The position numbers were made by a program, and so were the translations under genes. From Salvia splendens (taxonomy: Eukaryota > Streptophyta > Magnoliopsida > Lamiales > Lamiaceae), in assembly GCF_004379255.2 (NCBI RefSeq), contig NC_056048.1:1612001-1676000 (forward strand): a DNA stretch of 64,000 nucleotides, read 5' to 3'. The first letter of the stretch is position 1; each line of letters opens with the position of its first letter. The notes below the pieces were generated by a model. The model saw nothing but the letters and a program-made list of their open reading frames with translations, did not search any database and was not told the DNA's origin. Of this stretch, positions 43,929 through 54,404 are shown in pieces.

Positions 43929-45659
43929 ATGAAAACTCCGTCAAATTCAGCTAATCTCTCTTTCTTTCTCCTTCTCATCTTGTCATGCTCATCAGTAGCT
44001 TTTGCTGATAGGCAAGACAACTTTCTTAAATGTCTCTCCAAAACAACCAACTACTCCTTCTTTTCAAAAGATGTCTACACTCCTTCAAACTCATCTTACA
44101 CTTCCATCCTCCAATTCTCCATCCGAAACCCAAGGTTCGTGTCGGCATCCACTCCTAAACCGCAAGTGATCATAACCCCAGAACACGAATCCCAAATCCC
44201 GCTTGTCATACGCTGCGCCAGGCAAAGTCGTCTGGAGATCAGAACGCGGAGTGGCGGCCATGATATGGAGGGGTTGTCTTATGTCTCCCGAGTCCCGTTT
44301 GTGGTACTTGATTTGATCAATCTCAGTGAAGTCACAATCAACGTGGAGAAGAAAACAGCGTGGATTGAAGCAGGTGCAACCACCGGTATCGTATACTACA
44401 AGATTGCAGAAAAGAGCCCTACTCTAGGGTTTCCTGGGGGTATTTGCCCTACCGTTGGTGTTGGTGGCCACTACAGTGGAGGAGGCTACGGCACATTGCT
44501 AAGAAAATATGGCCTAGCCGGAGATAACGTTATCGATGCAAGAATAGTCAACGCTATTGGCAGAATTCTTGACAGAAAATCAATGGGGGAGGATCTTTTC
44601 TGGGCAATCAGAGGCGGAGGAGGTGCCAGTTTCGGCGTGATCACTGCCTGGAAGGTCCAACTGGTGGATGTTCCATAAACAGTCACAGTATTCTCCGTCA
44701 ACAGGAATGTTGATCAACAAAACGGCACAGAACTGTGGCACCGCTGGCAATACGTGGCGCCCCAAGCCGACAAAGATTTGTTTGTAGGAGTCATCGTATC
44801 CAGGGTGAATACGACGGTCCTAGTTAATTTCTTCTCAGTATTCCTAGGCGGTGCCGACAGATTATTTTCATACATGCAAGAAATCTTCCCAGAGTTAGGG
44901 CTAGTGAAAGAAGACTGCATAGAAATGAGCTGGATCCGATCCACCTTATTCAGCTTCCAATTGCCAATCAATCCACTTGAAACTTTGCTCAACCGGACTC
45001 AGGCCGATCTGAGGCAGCTCAAAGCCAAGTCAGATTATGTTCGAACTCCAATTCCTTTGAACGCGATTAAAGGCATGGTGACTTTGTTGCGTGAACCAGA
45101 AGCAGATGAGACTATTTACTACATGGTGCCATATGGCGGAAGAATGGGTGAAATACCAGAATCGCAGACTCCGTTTCCTCACAGGGCCGGTGTACTCTAC
45201 CAACTTGCCGGCTTCACTTACTGGCAAAACTCTAAGGCTGCAGACGCGAGCAGTTACATAAGCTGGAGTCGCAGGTATTATCAATACATGACTCCTTATG
45301 TGTCAAGCTCGCCTAGAGAAGCGTACTACAACTACAGAGATCTCGACATTGGAGTGAATAACCCTAATGGGAAGACAAGTTATGCACGAGCAAGCATTTG
45401 GGGGAAGCCATATTACAAGGATAATTTTGATCGTCTTGTTCGGGTGAAGACAGTTGTTGATCCGGCCAATTTCTTTAAGAATGAACAGAGCATTCCTGAT
45501 ACGGATCGTACCGACAGGGGAGTCAGAGAAGACGCACATGAACAGACATGCTCTTGGATAGCTCGAGCGGAGGTATCAAAGTATGTAGTAAAATCGACAT
45601 ACGAGAAACCACGCCGACAGAAGAGGCTGCGTGATTACATTGCGGATTACGTGCCGTGA
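43929..45659 (+). pseudogene. BBE-like gene with nonsense codon and retroelement-derived tail
   Basis: Codons 1-249 are a normal FAD domain: signal peptide ~1-26, His111 in RSGGHDMEG, Cys173 and Val176 in CPTVGVGGH. The Glu codon after LVDVP is TAA (44676-44678), a one-base change. The same frame then continues unbroken through [17 protein letters not shown] to FFKNEQSIP (45495). After that the family C-terminus is replaced by ~53 foreign residues rich in Arg/Lys, up to TGA 45657-45659. The nonsense codon removes the whole substrate domain, so function is unlikely unless read through. Close paralogue of 48650. Confidence 0.88.
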
Positions 45660-45960
45660 TAGAAGCTGATCGTAGCTTTAGTTTTCCTTTTTGACTTATT
45701 TCATTTTGAGTTGTTTTGTTGTTTAATTTATGTAATGAGTCGGGCTTTCACGGCCCCGTTTGGGTTTTCTTGGCGGTTCTTTCCCAAACATATTGGTTAG
45801 ATCGAACCGCTTAGGGCTAGGTCTTTTTTCTTTCTTATAAATACGGAGATCAACTATATTCACTAAAGAAATACTATAATAAAATTGATATTTCTCTAAA
45901 TATACTTCTCTCTCATGTCCTAGAACGACGAGGATAACAATCGAATTGATCGGCGGGGTA
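45497..45960 (+). mobile_element. Probable retrotransposon tail and LTR remnant
   Basis: Sequence homology to BBE genes stops at 45497. The following ~160 bases encode a basic tail ending RRQKRLRDYIADYVP, reminiscent of the C-terminus of some LTR-element Pol proteins. Then comes ~300 bp with ATGAGTCGGGCTTTCACGGC, CTTATAAATACGGAG and CTCTCTCATGTCC, which reads like an LTR with a TATA box. Ends and superfamily are not certain. Confidence 0.4.
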
Positions 45961-46050
45961 TGTTGGGGATAGCGTAATAGAAGTGCGCAGTTAGCAAACG
46001 GATATTTATATACGGATCTATTTAGGTGATTATGAGATTAATTCCATTTT

Positions 46051-46412
46051 ATAGAAATTCATGGGTTCCATCCTAAAACCAATTGGTGATAGGAGGAGGG
46101 GCCCATGAGACTTATATACTAGAGGGGTTGGACTTTTTTCTAATCGATTGGATAATCGGCCCAATTTTTTTCGATCGGTTAGACCACTTGGCCCAAATTT
46201 TTAAGTCCAGATATACTGCTGAGTCAGTCATTTTTTTGGTTTCGGCCCAAATATACTGCTGGGTCAGTTAAATTTGACCCACAGTCGGCGACCCGCTCTG
46301 ATACCATGATAGAAATCCATGGGTTTCATCCTAAAACCAATTGGTGATAGGAGGAGGGGCCCATGAGACTTATATACTAGTTTCAGTTTTCTCTTGACAC
46401 CGATGTGGGACA
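46051..46412 (-). mobile_element. TRIM-like miniature retroelement
   Basis: On the minus strand a 106-bp LTR (46412-46307) begins TGTCCCACATCGG and ends TTTCTATCA. It is followed at once by TGGTATCAGAGCGGG (46306-46292), the standard initiator-Met primer site. About 170 bp later a second, partial LTR copy (46122-46051; 72 bases, ~3 differences) closes the element. The total is only ~360 bp and it encodes nothing. Internal repeats ATATACTGCTG(A/G)GTCAGT occur twice. Confidence 0.8.
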
Positions 46413-47496
46413 GTTATATGTTATATTTTTACTTTCAATTGTCAAAAGTATAAAACAAACAGATCTATGCAAACACACATCTAATTTACATAGTATACGT
46501 AAATAAAATGTGTTTCAAGAAGGTTACCTTTTGATTCTTCACATAATCGACGTGGCTTGCACGTTCTCTAAATGTAATGTTGGTACTCAACATAATAAAG
46601 TAATAATGGATATATAGCCCTAATAATTTAGAAAATATAAAGATCAAATGCTAAAAGATACTACATCCGTTCCATGTTAATAGAGTCGTTTTTTGGGACT
46701 TTCCAATATAATAGAGTTATTTCTATTTATGGTAAAAAGTAAAATACTCTCTCTCATACTTTTTAGTCTCACTTATTTTATTCGTTCTACGTGTCTTACT
46801 TTATTCTCTCCACTTCACATATTAAATATTTATTTCTTAATATCCGTGTTTGGATGTCAATATCATCAACCATAACTGACAATTATAAAAATGATTTAAG
46901 CACAAGAAATTAAAATCTTAAAAAGGAAACATCGTTTTTGAAATGAAAACGATCAATCTGTATTGACTTTTAAATTTTCTTCCAACCTAAATCCTGGGAT
47001 TTGACATTCAAAACTGGTATCTAATAGTAGTGTATAATATTTTATTGTATTTCTGTTATTGCTCTACTTTATTAAATACGTACTATACTAATTTTATGAC
47101 GAAGTCAAGGTTGCTATTTTTTATTTTATGAACCAAGTCAAAGTCATAACTATCTAGGTTCTTTGACATTTTAACCTAGGTCAAGTTCACCATATTCTGT
47201 TTCTTCATTCATGGAAAACCTTTTAATTTTATCGACAGCATGTAGAAGTTGTTTTGATCAAAATAATATGCTGTTCGATTGTGGTAAACAAATTAATACA
47301 GTACTCCGTATAGAATTAATATATTGTGTAGGATTAATCATACCTTATGAGCTTTGATGGTCGAATTTTCGGTATTTTGTGTCGATTGTTGTGCAAAAGC
47401 CATATCTTCACAATGGAATACGTACAAGAAAATTAATGATTCGAAATTCAAAAGAGGGAAAATTTTCCTAGAAACAATGATGTTTGGTCAAATTCT
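46413..47496. other. Intergenic spacer
   Basis: Contains a degenerate Stowaway-like insert (46671-46856). From ~46857 the DNA is paralogous to 42370 onward. The insert is missing from the paralogue, so it came after the duplication. Confidence 0.55.
46671..46856. repeat. Degenerate Stowaway-like MITE
   Basis: Left end CTACATCCGTTCCATGTTAA with a pyrimidine-rich right half and eroded right end. Absent from the paralogous site near 42350. Confidence 0.5.
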
Positions 47497-47680
47497 GGTT
47501 ACGATTTTGAATCAAAAGAGAGATTTCAAGAATGATAGATCTATTCACTTTATCAACAATGGTTACGATTTTGAATCAAAAGAGAGATTTCAAGAATGAT
47601 AGATCTATTCACTTTATCAACAATTGTTACGATTTTGAATCAAAAGAGAGAGATAGATCTATTCACTTTATCAACAACCG
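47497..47680. repeat. 64-bp tandem repeat, three units
   Basis: Units begin GGTTACGATTTTGAATCAAA at 47497, 47561 and (TGTTACG) 47625. The third lacks an internal stretch. Not present in the paralogous DNA near 42900. Confidence 0.85.
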
Positions 47681-48010
47681 AGCCGGATCTGGTGTATCAT
47701 AAGGGATTTGCCTTTTCTATTGATTCCTACGGATTGGATCAAAAACAATTCTTGAATGTCCATCTCGCACTTTAAAAGTTATGCAGAAAAAACTATGAAG
47801 TTTGAACTTGTTTGCAATTACCTATGGCGAAAAAACAATGTCACCTACATGTATATACAGTTTATGTTTTTCAACAAAATGATGTTATTTTCATCATGAA
47901 TAGACGAAATTGTTTAACTCACTGACGGTGACATCTACGTTTGATTTCGATGCTAAAATATCATAAAAGTACAATTTCCTCGAAAGAATTTATCGTAGGA
48001 TAATTGCCAA

Positions 48011-48070
48011 TAAATCCATCTGATACCCTAGTTTCACATCGGGATCCACTCCGCAACACTAATCAAAACC
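48011..48070 (+). pseudogene. Short BBE-like relic
   Basis: Degenerate copy of the RNLRFASESTPKPQVIIT-coding segment (e.g. CACATCGGGATCCACTCCGC). It corresponds in position to the relic at 43262, so the two gene-plus-flank units were duplicated together. Confidence 0.55.
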
Positions 48071-48487
48071 TTAATTGGTGTAATACTGTTACAAAATTAA
48101 TCTCAGAAGAATTCAATCTCCGATCCGAACACCGTGTGTGTGAAATATTGTAAACGCTCTCAATTCTCAAATACCTCAAACACAACTTCTACAATGAAGC
48201 CACGTCCCAGCCATTCAAATTGTCTGCGAATTGAAAGTCAAAACAATTATTAACCAATCCACATAATCACCATGACTTGGAATTGGTATTTATTTAACTT
48301 GTCTAAAAATAATTAGCAACTTGGAATAGGTCATTCAATTTACTTAATTAAATTAAGCATACCAAGAAGATAGCACCTAGCTTCATAGGCAAGGGACTCA
48401 GAAATGAACTCTCAAATACAAGGAAATATTAAATCATTATAGTGAAATAAATACGTCTATATTCAAATAAAGCTGCTATTGAGATAG

Positions 48488-48499
48488 TTGACTTTTGAC
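48488..48499 (+). promoter_or_regulatory. W-box pair upstream of 48650
   Basis: TTGAC-TT-TTGAC: two WRKY-binding cores 7 bp apart, ~160 bases before the ATG. Clustered W-boxes are common in defence-induced genes. Degenerate in the paralogous 43929 promoter. Confidence 0.45.
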
Positions 48500-48573
48500 A
48501 TGCTATGTGGCTAGATATATCTGACATAAATATTTTACGGACATATGAAGATTATTTCAAACCATAATGTTCT

Positions 48574-48581
48574 TATAAATA
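48574..48581 (+). promoter_or_regulatory. TATA box of the 48650 gene
   Basis: TATAAATA, 76 bases before the ATG. Confidence 0.65.
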
Positions 48582-48649
48582 GGTCACAATTCATGCTTCT
48601 CAAACACCACAAACACAAACACAAACTCATCTTCTTATAATCATAAACC

Positions 48650-50254
48650 ATGAAAATTCCTTCAAATTCAACTCATCTCTCTTTCTTTGTTCTTCTCATC
48701 TTGTCATGCTCATCAGCAGCTTTTGCTGATATGCAAGACAACTTTCTTCAATGTCTCTCCAAAACAACCAACTACTCCTACTTTTCAAATGATGTCTACA
48801 CTCCTTCAAACTCATCTTACACTTCCATCCTCCAATTCTCCATTCGAAACCTTAGATTCGCTTCGGAATCCACTCCTAAACCGCAAGTGATCATAACCCC
48901 AGAACACGAATCACAGATCCTGCCTGTCGTACGATGTGCCAGGAAAAGTGGTATGGAAATCAGAACAAGGAGTGGCGGCCATGACATGGAGGGACTGTCT
49001 TATGTCTCCCAAGTCCCGTTTGTGGTCATCGATTTGATCAATCTCAGCGAAGTTACAGTCGATGTGGAGGAGAAAACGGCGTGGATTGAGACAGGTGCAA
49101 CCACGGGTATCGTATACTACAAGATTGCGGAAAAGAGCTCCACTTTAGGGTTTCCCGGGGCTATTTGCACTACTGTCGGTGTCGGTGGCCACTACAGTGG
49201 AGGAGGCTACGGCACAATGCTGAGGAAATACGGCCTTGCTGGAGATAACGTCATTGATGCAAGAATAGTCGACGCTAATGGCAGAATTCTTGATAGAAAA
49301 TCAATGGGCGAGGATCTATTCTGGGCCATCAGAGGTGGCGGAGGTGCCAGTTTTGGTGTGATCACTGCCTGGAAGGTCCAACTGGTGGATGTTCCAGAAA
49401 CAGTCACTGTTTTCTCAATCACGAGAAACGTGGAAGAACAAAATGGAGCTGAGTTGTGGCATCGCTGGCAATACGTTGCGCCTCAAGCCGACAAAGATTT
49501 ATTCGTGGGAGTCATTGTATTCAGGGTGAACACGACGGTCCAAGTCAACTTCTTCTCAGTTTTCCAAGGCGGCGCGGAGAGATTAGTTTCATACATGCAA
49601 GAAATCTTCCCTGAGTTAGGGCTAGTGAGGGAAGACTGCACTGAAATGAGTTGGATCCAATCCACCTTATTTAGCAACCAAATGCCAACCAATTCACTTG
49701 ATATTCTGCTCAACCGGACCCAAGCCGGTATTAGACAGCTCAAAGCCAAGTCGGATTATGTTCGGACACCCATTCCTTTGAACGCGATTGAAGGCATGGT
49801 GACCATGTTACGCGAACCAGAAGCAGATGAGACTATTTACTACATGGTGCCATATGGTGGAAGAATGGATGAAATATCAGAGTCGGAGACTCCATTTCCT
49901 CATAGAGCCGGTGCACTTTACAAACTTGCCGGCTTGACTTACTGGCAAAACTCCGAGGCTGCAGATGCGGACCGTTACATAAGCTGGAGCCGCAGGTATT
50001 ATGAATACATGACTCCTTATGTGTCAAGCTCGCCCAGGGAAGCGTATTTCAACTACAGAGATCTCGACATTGGAGTGAATAACCCTAATGGGAAGACGAG
50101 TTATGCACGAGCCAGCATTTGGGGGAAGCCATATTACAAGGATAATTTTGATCGTCTTGTTCGGGTGAAGACGATGGTTGATCCGACCAATTTCTTCAAG
50201 AATGAACAGAGCATTCCGCCGTTGCAGGCGAAGTGGACTAAGAAAGGGAATTAA
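48650..50254 (+). CDS. BBE-like FAD-linked oxidase, intact
   Basis: Intronless, 534 residues, the only intact plus-strand copy complete within the window. Signal peptide ~1-26 (LSFFVLLILSCSSAAFA). Cys35 and Cys96 are the conserved N-domain disulfide pair. RSGGHDMEG (His111) and [19 protein letters not shown] (Cys173) predict bicovalent FAD, and Val176 as gatekeeper predicts an H2O2-producing oxidase. The substrate domain ends with [12 protein letters not shown] (Tyr469). The catalytic Lys-x-Gln pair of monolignol oxidases is Lys-Leu-Ala (LYKLAGLTYW). AATAAA at 50365-50370 is a likely poly(A) signal. W-boxes upstream fit a defence role in the apoplast, as for oligosaccharide-oxidising relatives; the substrate is not deducible. 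Confidence 0.94.
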   Translation: MKIPSNSTHLSFFVLLILSCSSAAFADMQDNFLQCLSKTTNYSYFSNDVYTPSNSSYTSILQFSIRNLRFASESTPKPQVIITPEHESQILPVVRCARKSGMEIRTRSGGHDMEGLSYVSQVPFVVIDLINLSEVTVDVEEKTAWIETGATTGIVYYKIAEKSSTLGFPGAICTTVGVGGHYSGGGYGTMLRKYGLAGDNVIDARIVDANGRILDRKSMGEDLFWAIRGGGGASFGVITAWKVQLVDVPETVTVFSITRNVEEQNGAELWHRWQYVAPQADKDLFVGVIVFRVNTTVQVNFFSVFQGGAERLVSYMQEIFPELGLVREDCTEMSWIQSTLFSNQMPTNSLDILLNRTQAGIRQLKAKSDYVRTPIPLNAIEGMVTMLREPEADETIYYMVPYGGRMDEISESETPFPHRAGALYKLAGLTYWQNSEAADADRYISWSRRYYEYMTPYVSSSPREAYFNYRDLDIGVNNPNGKTSYARASIWGKPYYKDNFDRLVRVKTMVDPTNFFKNEQSIPPLQAKWTKKGN

Positions 50255-51261
50255 GAGATATTCTGCAGTAACCGCCAACTTGTTCTGAATAAGGCTTTCT
50301 GATTATTATTCATGTTGTTAACAATAATGTTTGTATATGTTATTCATGCAAGGTGAATTGTACTAATAAATGTATTGATTTGAAATAGAAATACTTGTTT
50401 TGTGCCAACTTTTTGATTATTCAATTCATTAATTTCGTTATTTAGTCTCATATCCAAAGTTGTAATGTTATTCAATATTCTGCATTATCTACTAATCATG
50501 TACAGTATATAAGAATATCAAAACCCTAAAATGTCGCCTGATAATAAAAAACAAATTTTATTTAATTAGCATTATAATAGTATCAATAAAAATTTACTAG
50601 GTATTTTAATAAAACGAATAATGCAATGGACTAAATTATAGCAATACTTGCGGAGGATGCATAACATTATATCTCTTCCTATATAATACTTCAGATACAT
50701 ATATAAACTGTGTGCAATATGATAAATTATAATTAGGGCATCTTATGTGAAATTCAAGTCATTATAAATACAATGTACATAATCTAACATTCTTATTTTA
50801 AGAAGGTTTATGTTAATTCAATCCTATGTACAACAATGTGCAAGTAAAGATACCCTTTTCATTCGTAGCCATAATTATATGAATTGTAAGACCATATCAA
50901 AGCTGTTGATTTCATTTATAAGTCAAGTCATAACTTTTGGTCAAGTTGACTATTTATATTTCTTCAATTCGAGGATTTCTCCATAGCTCAAATATTTAAA
51001 TAGAAAGTGCTTTGATCTAATTAAAACTGGTACATATGGAATAACTAACCATTAAAATATTATGGGTAAAAACTAAATGACCAAGTCTAAGTCCAAGTCC
51101 AAGTTGCTACTTTTCTTTCATGAACCACTTAGTCATCATAACTATCTGGATTCAATTTCACAAAACGTATTTGGTCAATGTAGAAAGCGTTTTGGTCTTA
51201 TAGACTTTACTATTTTTTCACACAAGATGGGATAACTCCAGCAATCTTTTAAGAAAGTAGA

Positions 51262-51338
<77 letters not shown>
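51262..51338. repeat. (AAT)n microsatellite
   Basis: About 25 uninterrupted AAT units. Continues as TAATAATAA after the element inserted at 51339. Confidence 0.95.
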
Positions 51339-52541
51339 GAGTGAACTACAAAAATGGTCCATGAACTATGAGTTTATCTCGCCCATAGTCCCTGGACTTT
51401 AAAAATATCGCCAGACATCCCTGGACTAAGGGTTTATCTCGAAAATGGTCATTTTTTACTGTTTTCAGTCTAAAATACCCTTTTCGGGGGTTTTTGGGAG
51501 TTTGGGCAATTTGGTCTTTTTACACTTTTAACATTTTAAATTTGATATTATTTCATACTAAATCTAATATTATTTCAAAATTATCATTCTTCTTCCCTTT
51601 TGTCATCCTTCATTTTGTTTATTTATTTCAATATTAGATTTAATTTTATAAAATTAAATTTTAAATTTCAATTTTTAAATATCAATAAAAAATTTTAGTT
51701 AAAACTATTAAATCATGGACACTATAAATATTGATTAAAACTATTAATTTTTATTATTTAATATAATATTCCCTTAATTGAAGAAGTACAAAAAAAATAA
51801 TATTAATCATGATGGAAAACTAAGAGCTATTCTATTTAGCCTTCGTTCGGTTGTTATAATTGCTTGTGATTGAATATTATGAAGTTGACTAAGAATTTGA
51901 TCCTACTAAAAATTTTATATATGAGTATTTTTGTTGAAATGTTCTAGTAAATTTTGATTGTTTTCTAATTAATAAACAAAAATATATTAGTCTTACATTA
52001 GATGCATATTTATTTCAGAATAAATCGTGTTATATGATCTATTTATGATTAAAGCTATTAAATATTGATTAAAACTAAGGCGTTGTCATACCTTATTGAT
52101 TAAATATTAGACACTATCAAATATTGATTATGACTATTAATTTTTTATATTTAATAATTTTTATAATTAAAAAAATTATTGATATTTAAAAATTTAAATT
52201 AAAAATTTTATTTTGTAAAATTAAATCTAATATTGAAATAAAGAAACAAAATGAAGGATGACAAAAGGGAAGAAGAATGATAATTTTGAAATAATATCAG
52301 ATTTAGTACAGAACTGAAATAATATCAGATTTCAAATATTAAAAGTGTAAAAAGACCACATTGCCCAAACCCCTCAAAACCCCCCCCCCCCCCCCAAAAG
52401 GGTATTTTCAACCGAAAACAGTGAAAAATGACCATTTTCGAGACAAACCCTTAGTCTAGGGATGTCTGACGATATTTTTAAAGTCCATGGACTATGGGCG
52501 AGATAAACCCATAGTCCAGGGACCATTTTTGTAGTTTACTC
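51339..52541. mobile_element. Mutator-like non-autonomous element with ~350-bp TIRs
   Basis: 1,203 bp. The left end GAGTGAACTACAAAAATGGT and the right end ACCATTTTTGTAGTTTACTC are inverted, and pairing extends some 350 bp inward (CTCGCCCATAGTCC, TCATCCTTCATTTTGTTT). Flanking TAATAATAA on both sides would be a 9-bp target duplication, but this is ambiguous in a TAA repeat. No coding. Contains a 17-base C run at 52381-52397. Confidence 0.82.
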
Positions 52542-52746
52542 TAATAATAATAATAATAATAATAACCATAATAGTACCATTCATTATAATTATTATTGCA
52601 TAAAAATCGTGTAAATTGAAAATAGAATATAACTATTACTAATCAATCAATTTGTTGGTACCTCCTACATATAGAAATAAACAAAAATAAAGAGGCCTTA
52701 TTCAAAACTAAATAGAAGAAACCACCGATGACTTCTTTTGCTCCTT

Positions 52747-54330
52747 CTAAGTCCACTTAGAATGCAACGGCGGAATGCTTTGTTCATTCTTGAAGAAATT
52801 AGTCGGATCGATTACCGTTTTAACCTTAACAAGACGATCGAAATTATCCTTGTAATATGGCTTCCCCCAAACGCTGGCCTCCGCATAACTCGTCTTCCCA
52901 TTAGGGTTATTCACTCCAATATCGAGATCTCTGTAGTTGAAGTACGCTTGCCTAGGCGAGCTCGACACGTAAGGAGTCATGTAACTATTGTACCTTCTGC
53001 TCCAGCTCAGGTACCTTTCCGCATCCCGAGCCTCGCTGTCTTGCCAGTAAACTAAACTAGCGATCATGTACAAGTTTCCGGCTCTGTGCGGAAATGGAGT
53101 GGCGGATTCGGGTATCTCGTTCATTCTCCCGCCGTATGGGACAATGTATATTAGGGTTTCGTCTGCTTCCGGCTCGGAAAGCATTCGTACAATGCCATTG
53201 AATCCGTCTTCTGGCATGGGGGTTTGCACGTAGTCGGATCTTGTTTTGAGCTGTCTGAGACCGGGTTGAGTCCGGTTTAGCAAGACCTCGAGCGGCTCTT
53301 GTTGGCCTTGGTTGAGGAATAATGTGGATTGGACCCAACTCATTTCTCTTACTTCTTCTCTTGCTAACCCTAACTCAGGGAAGGTTTCTTGCATCAATGG
53401 AAGTAACCTGTCGGCGCGGCCGAGGAAGAGGGAAAATAAGTTAGCTTGGATGGTGGAGTTCACCCTGAATAGGTAGACTCCAACAAATAAATCTTTGTCG
53501 GCTTCAGGCGCCACGTATTGCCAACGCTGGACCAGTTCAGTGGAGTTCTGGTCCAGTGGCCTGATGACTGAGAAAACAGTGACTGTTTCTGGAACATCCA
53601 CCAGTTGTACTTTCCAGGCAGTGATCACGCCGAAACTGGCGCCTCCGCCGCCTCTGATAGCCCAGAACAGATCCTCGCCCATTGACTCCCTGTCCAGGAT
53701 TCTGCCGTTGGCGTCGATGATTCTAGCGTCGACGACATTATCCCCAGCGAGGCCGTGCTTTCTCATTAGTGGGCCGTAGCCTCCTCCGCTGAAATGGCCG
53801 CTGACGCCCACTGTAGTGCAGATGGCTCCGGGGAACGCGAGGACAGGGCTTTTTTCCGCGATCCTGTAGTATACAGTGCCGGTGGTTGCGCCTGCTTCGA
53901 TCCAGGCTGTTTTCTCATCAACGTTGACCGTGACCTCGCTGAGGTTGACCAAGTCAATGATCACGAACGGGACTTGCGAGACGTAAGACAGCCCCTCCAT
54001 GTCATGGCCGCCGCTTCGGGTTCTGATCTCCAGACCGGTTTGTCTGGCGCAGGATATGACAGGCGGGATCTGGGATTCGTGTTCAGGGGTTATGATCACT
54101 TGCGGCTTGGGAGTGGATTCGGACGCGAATCTTGTGTTACGGATGGTGGATTGCAGGATCGAAGTGTAGGACGAGTTTGCGGGTGTGTAAACGTCGTTCG
54201 AAAGGGACGAGTAGTTGGATTGTCGGGAGAGGCATTGGATGAAATCGTCGTGGCCATCCGCAGATACTGCGGATGAGCACGACGATGCGAGAAGAAGAAA
54301 GAAAGAGAGAGTTGAGATTGATGGACTCAT
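52747..54330 (-). CDS. BBE-like FAD-linked oxidase, intact
   Basis: Intronless, 527 residues. An in-frame ATG at 54381 is only ~15 bases from TATAAATAG (54396-54404), so I take ATG 54330 (MSPSISTLSFFLLLASSCSS). Signal peptide ~1-24. RSGGHDMEG (His109), [19 protein letters not shown] (Cys171) and Val174 predict bicovalent, O2-reactive FAD. The usual GVGGH is [17 protein letters not shown] carries the conserved Tyr, and the Lys-x-Gln position is Met-Ile-Ala (LYMIASLVYW), different from 48650 (Lys-Leu-Ala). Insert GQQEPLEVLLNRTQPGL in the substrate domain is family-normal. More GC-rich than its neighbours. Convergent with 48650. Confidence 0.94.
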   Translation of the reverse strand: MSPSISTLSFFLLLASSCSSAVSADGHDDFIQCLSRQSNYSSLSNDVYTPANSSYTSILQSTIRNTRFASESTPKPQVIITPEHESQIPPVISCARQTGLEIRTRSGGHDMEGLSYVSQVPFVIIDLVNLSEVTVNVDEKTAWIEAGATTGTVYYRIAEKSPVLAFPGAICTTVGVSGHFSGGGYGPLMRKHGLAGDNVVDARIIDANGRILDRESMGEDLFWAIRGGGGASFGVITAWKVQLVDVPETVTVFSVIRPLDQNSTELVQRWQYVAPEADKDLFVGVYLFRVNSTIQANLFSLFLGRADRLLPLMQETFPELGLAREEVREMSWVQSTLFLNQGQQEPLEVLLNRTQPGLRQLKTRSDYVQTPMPEDGFNGIVRMLSEPEADETLIYIVPYGGRMNEIPESATPFPHRAGNLYMIASLVYWQDSEARDAERYLSWSRRYNSYMTPYVSSSPRQAYFNYRDLDIGVNNPNGKTSYAEASVWGKPYYKDNFDRLVKVKTVIDPTNFFKNEQSIPPLHSKWT

Positions 54331-54395
54331 TTTTTGTGATTTGAGAAGATGTAATTGTACTTTTATGTTTGAGAATTGCATGCAATGTTGAGTGT

Positions 54396-54404
54396 CTATT
54401 TATA
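54396..54404 (-). promoter_or_regulatory. TATA box of the 52747 gene
   Basis: TATAAATAG on the minus strand, 66 bases before ATG 54330. Confidence 0.65.

Larger units (their letters stand above)
47681..48649. other. 5' flank of the 48650 gene
   Basis: Contains a BBE relic (48011-48070), a W-box pair (48488-48499) and a TATA box (48574-48581). The rest is AT-rich. Confidence 0.6.
50255..52746. other. Convergent intergenic spacer
   Basis: Mostly AT-rich. 50900-51060 weakly repeats the upstream DNA found near 42600 and 47150 (GTCAAGTTGAC...TTTCTTCAA). Holds the TAA microsatellite and the Mutator-like element. Confidence 0.6.

Noticed and set aside
45497..45660. Foreign tail of the 43929 gene as a genuine alternative C-terminus
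   Set aside because: Not shared by any paralogue and followed by LTR-like DNA; more likely transposon-derived.
51262..51338. Possible CRISPR-like or satellite array
   Set aside because: Simple AAT microsatellite in plant DNA.
54331..54381. Longer N-terminus for the 52747 gene starting at ATG 54381
   Set aside because: Only about 15 bases from the TATA box, so it should lie upstream of the transcript; ATG 54330 gives a normal leader.
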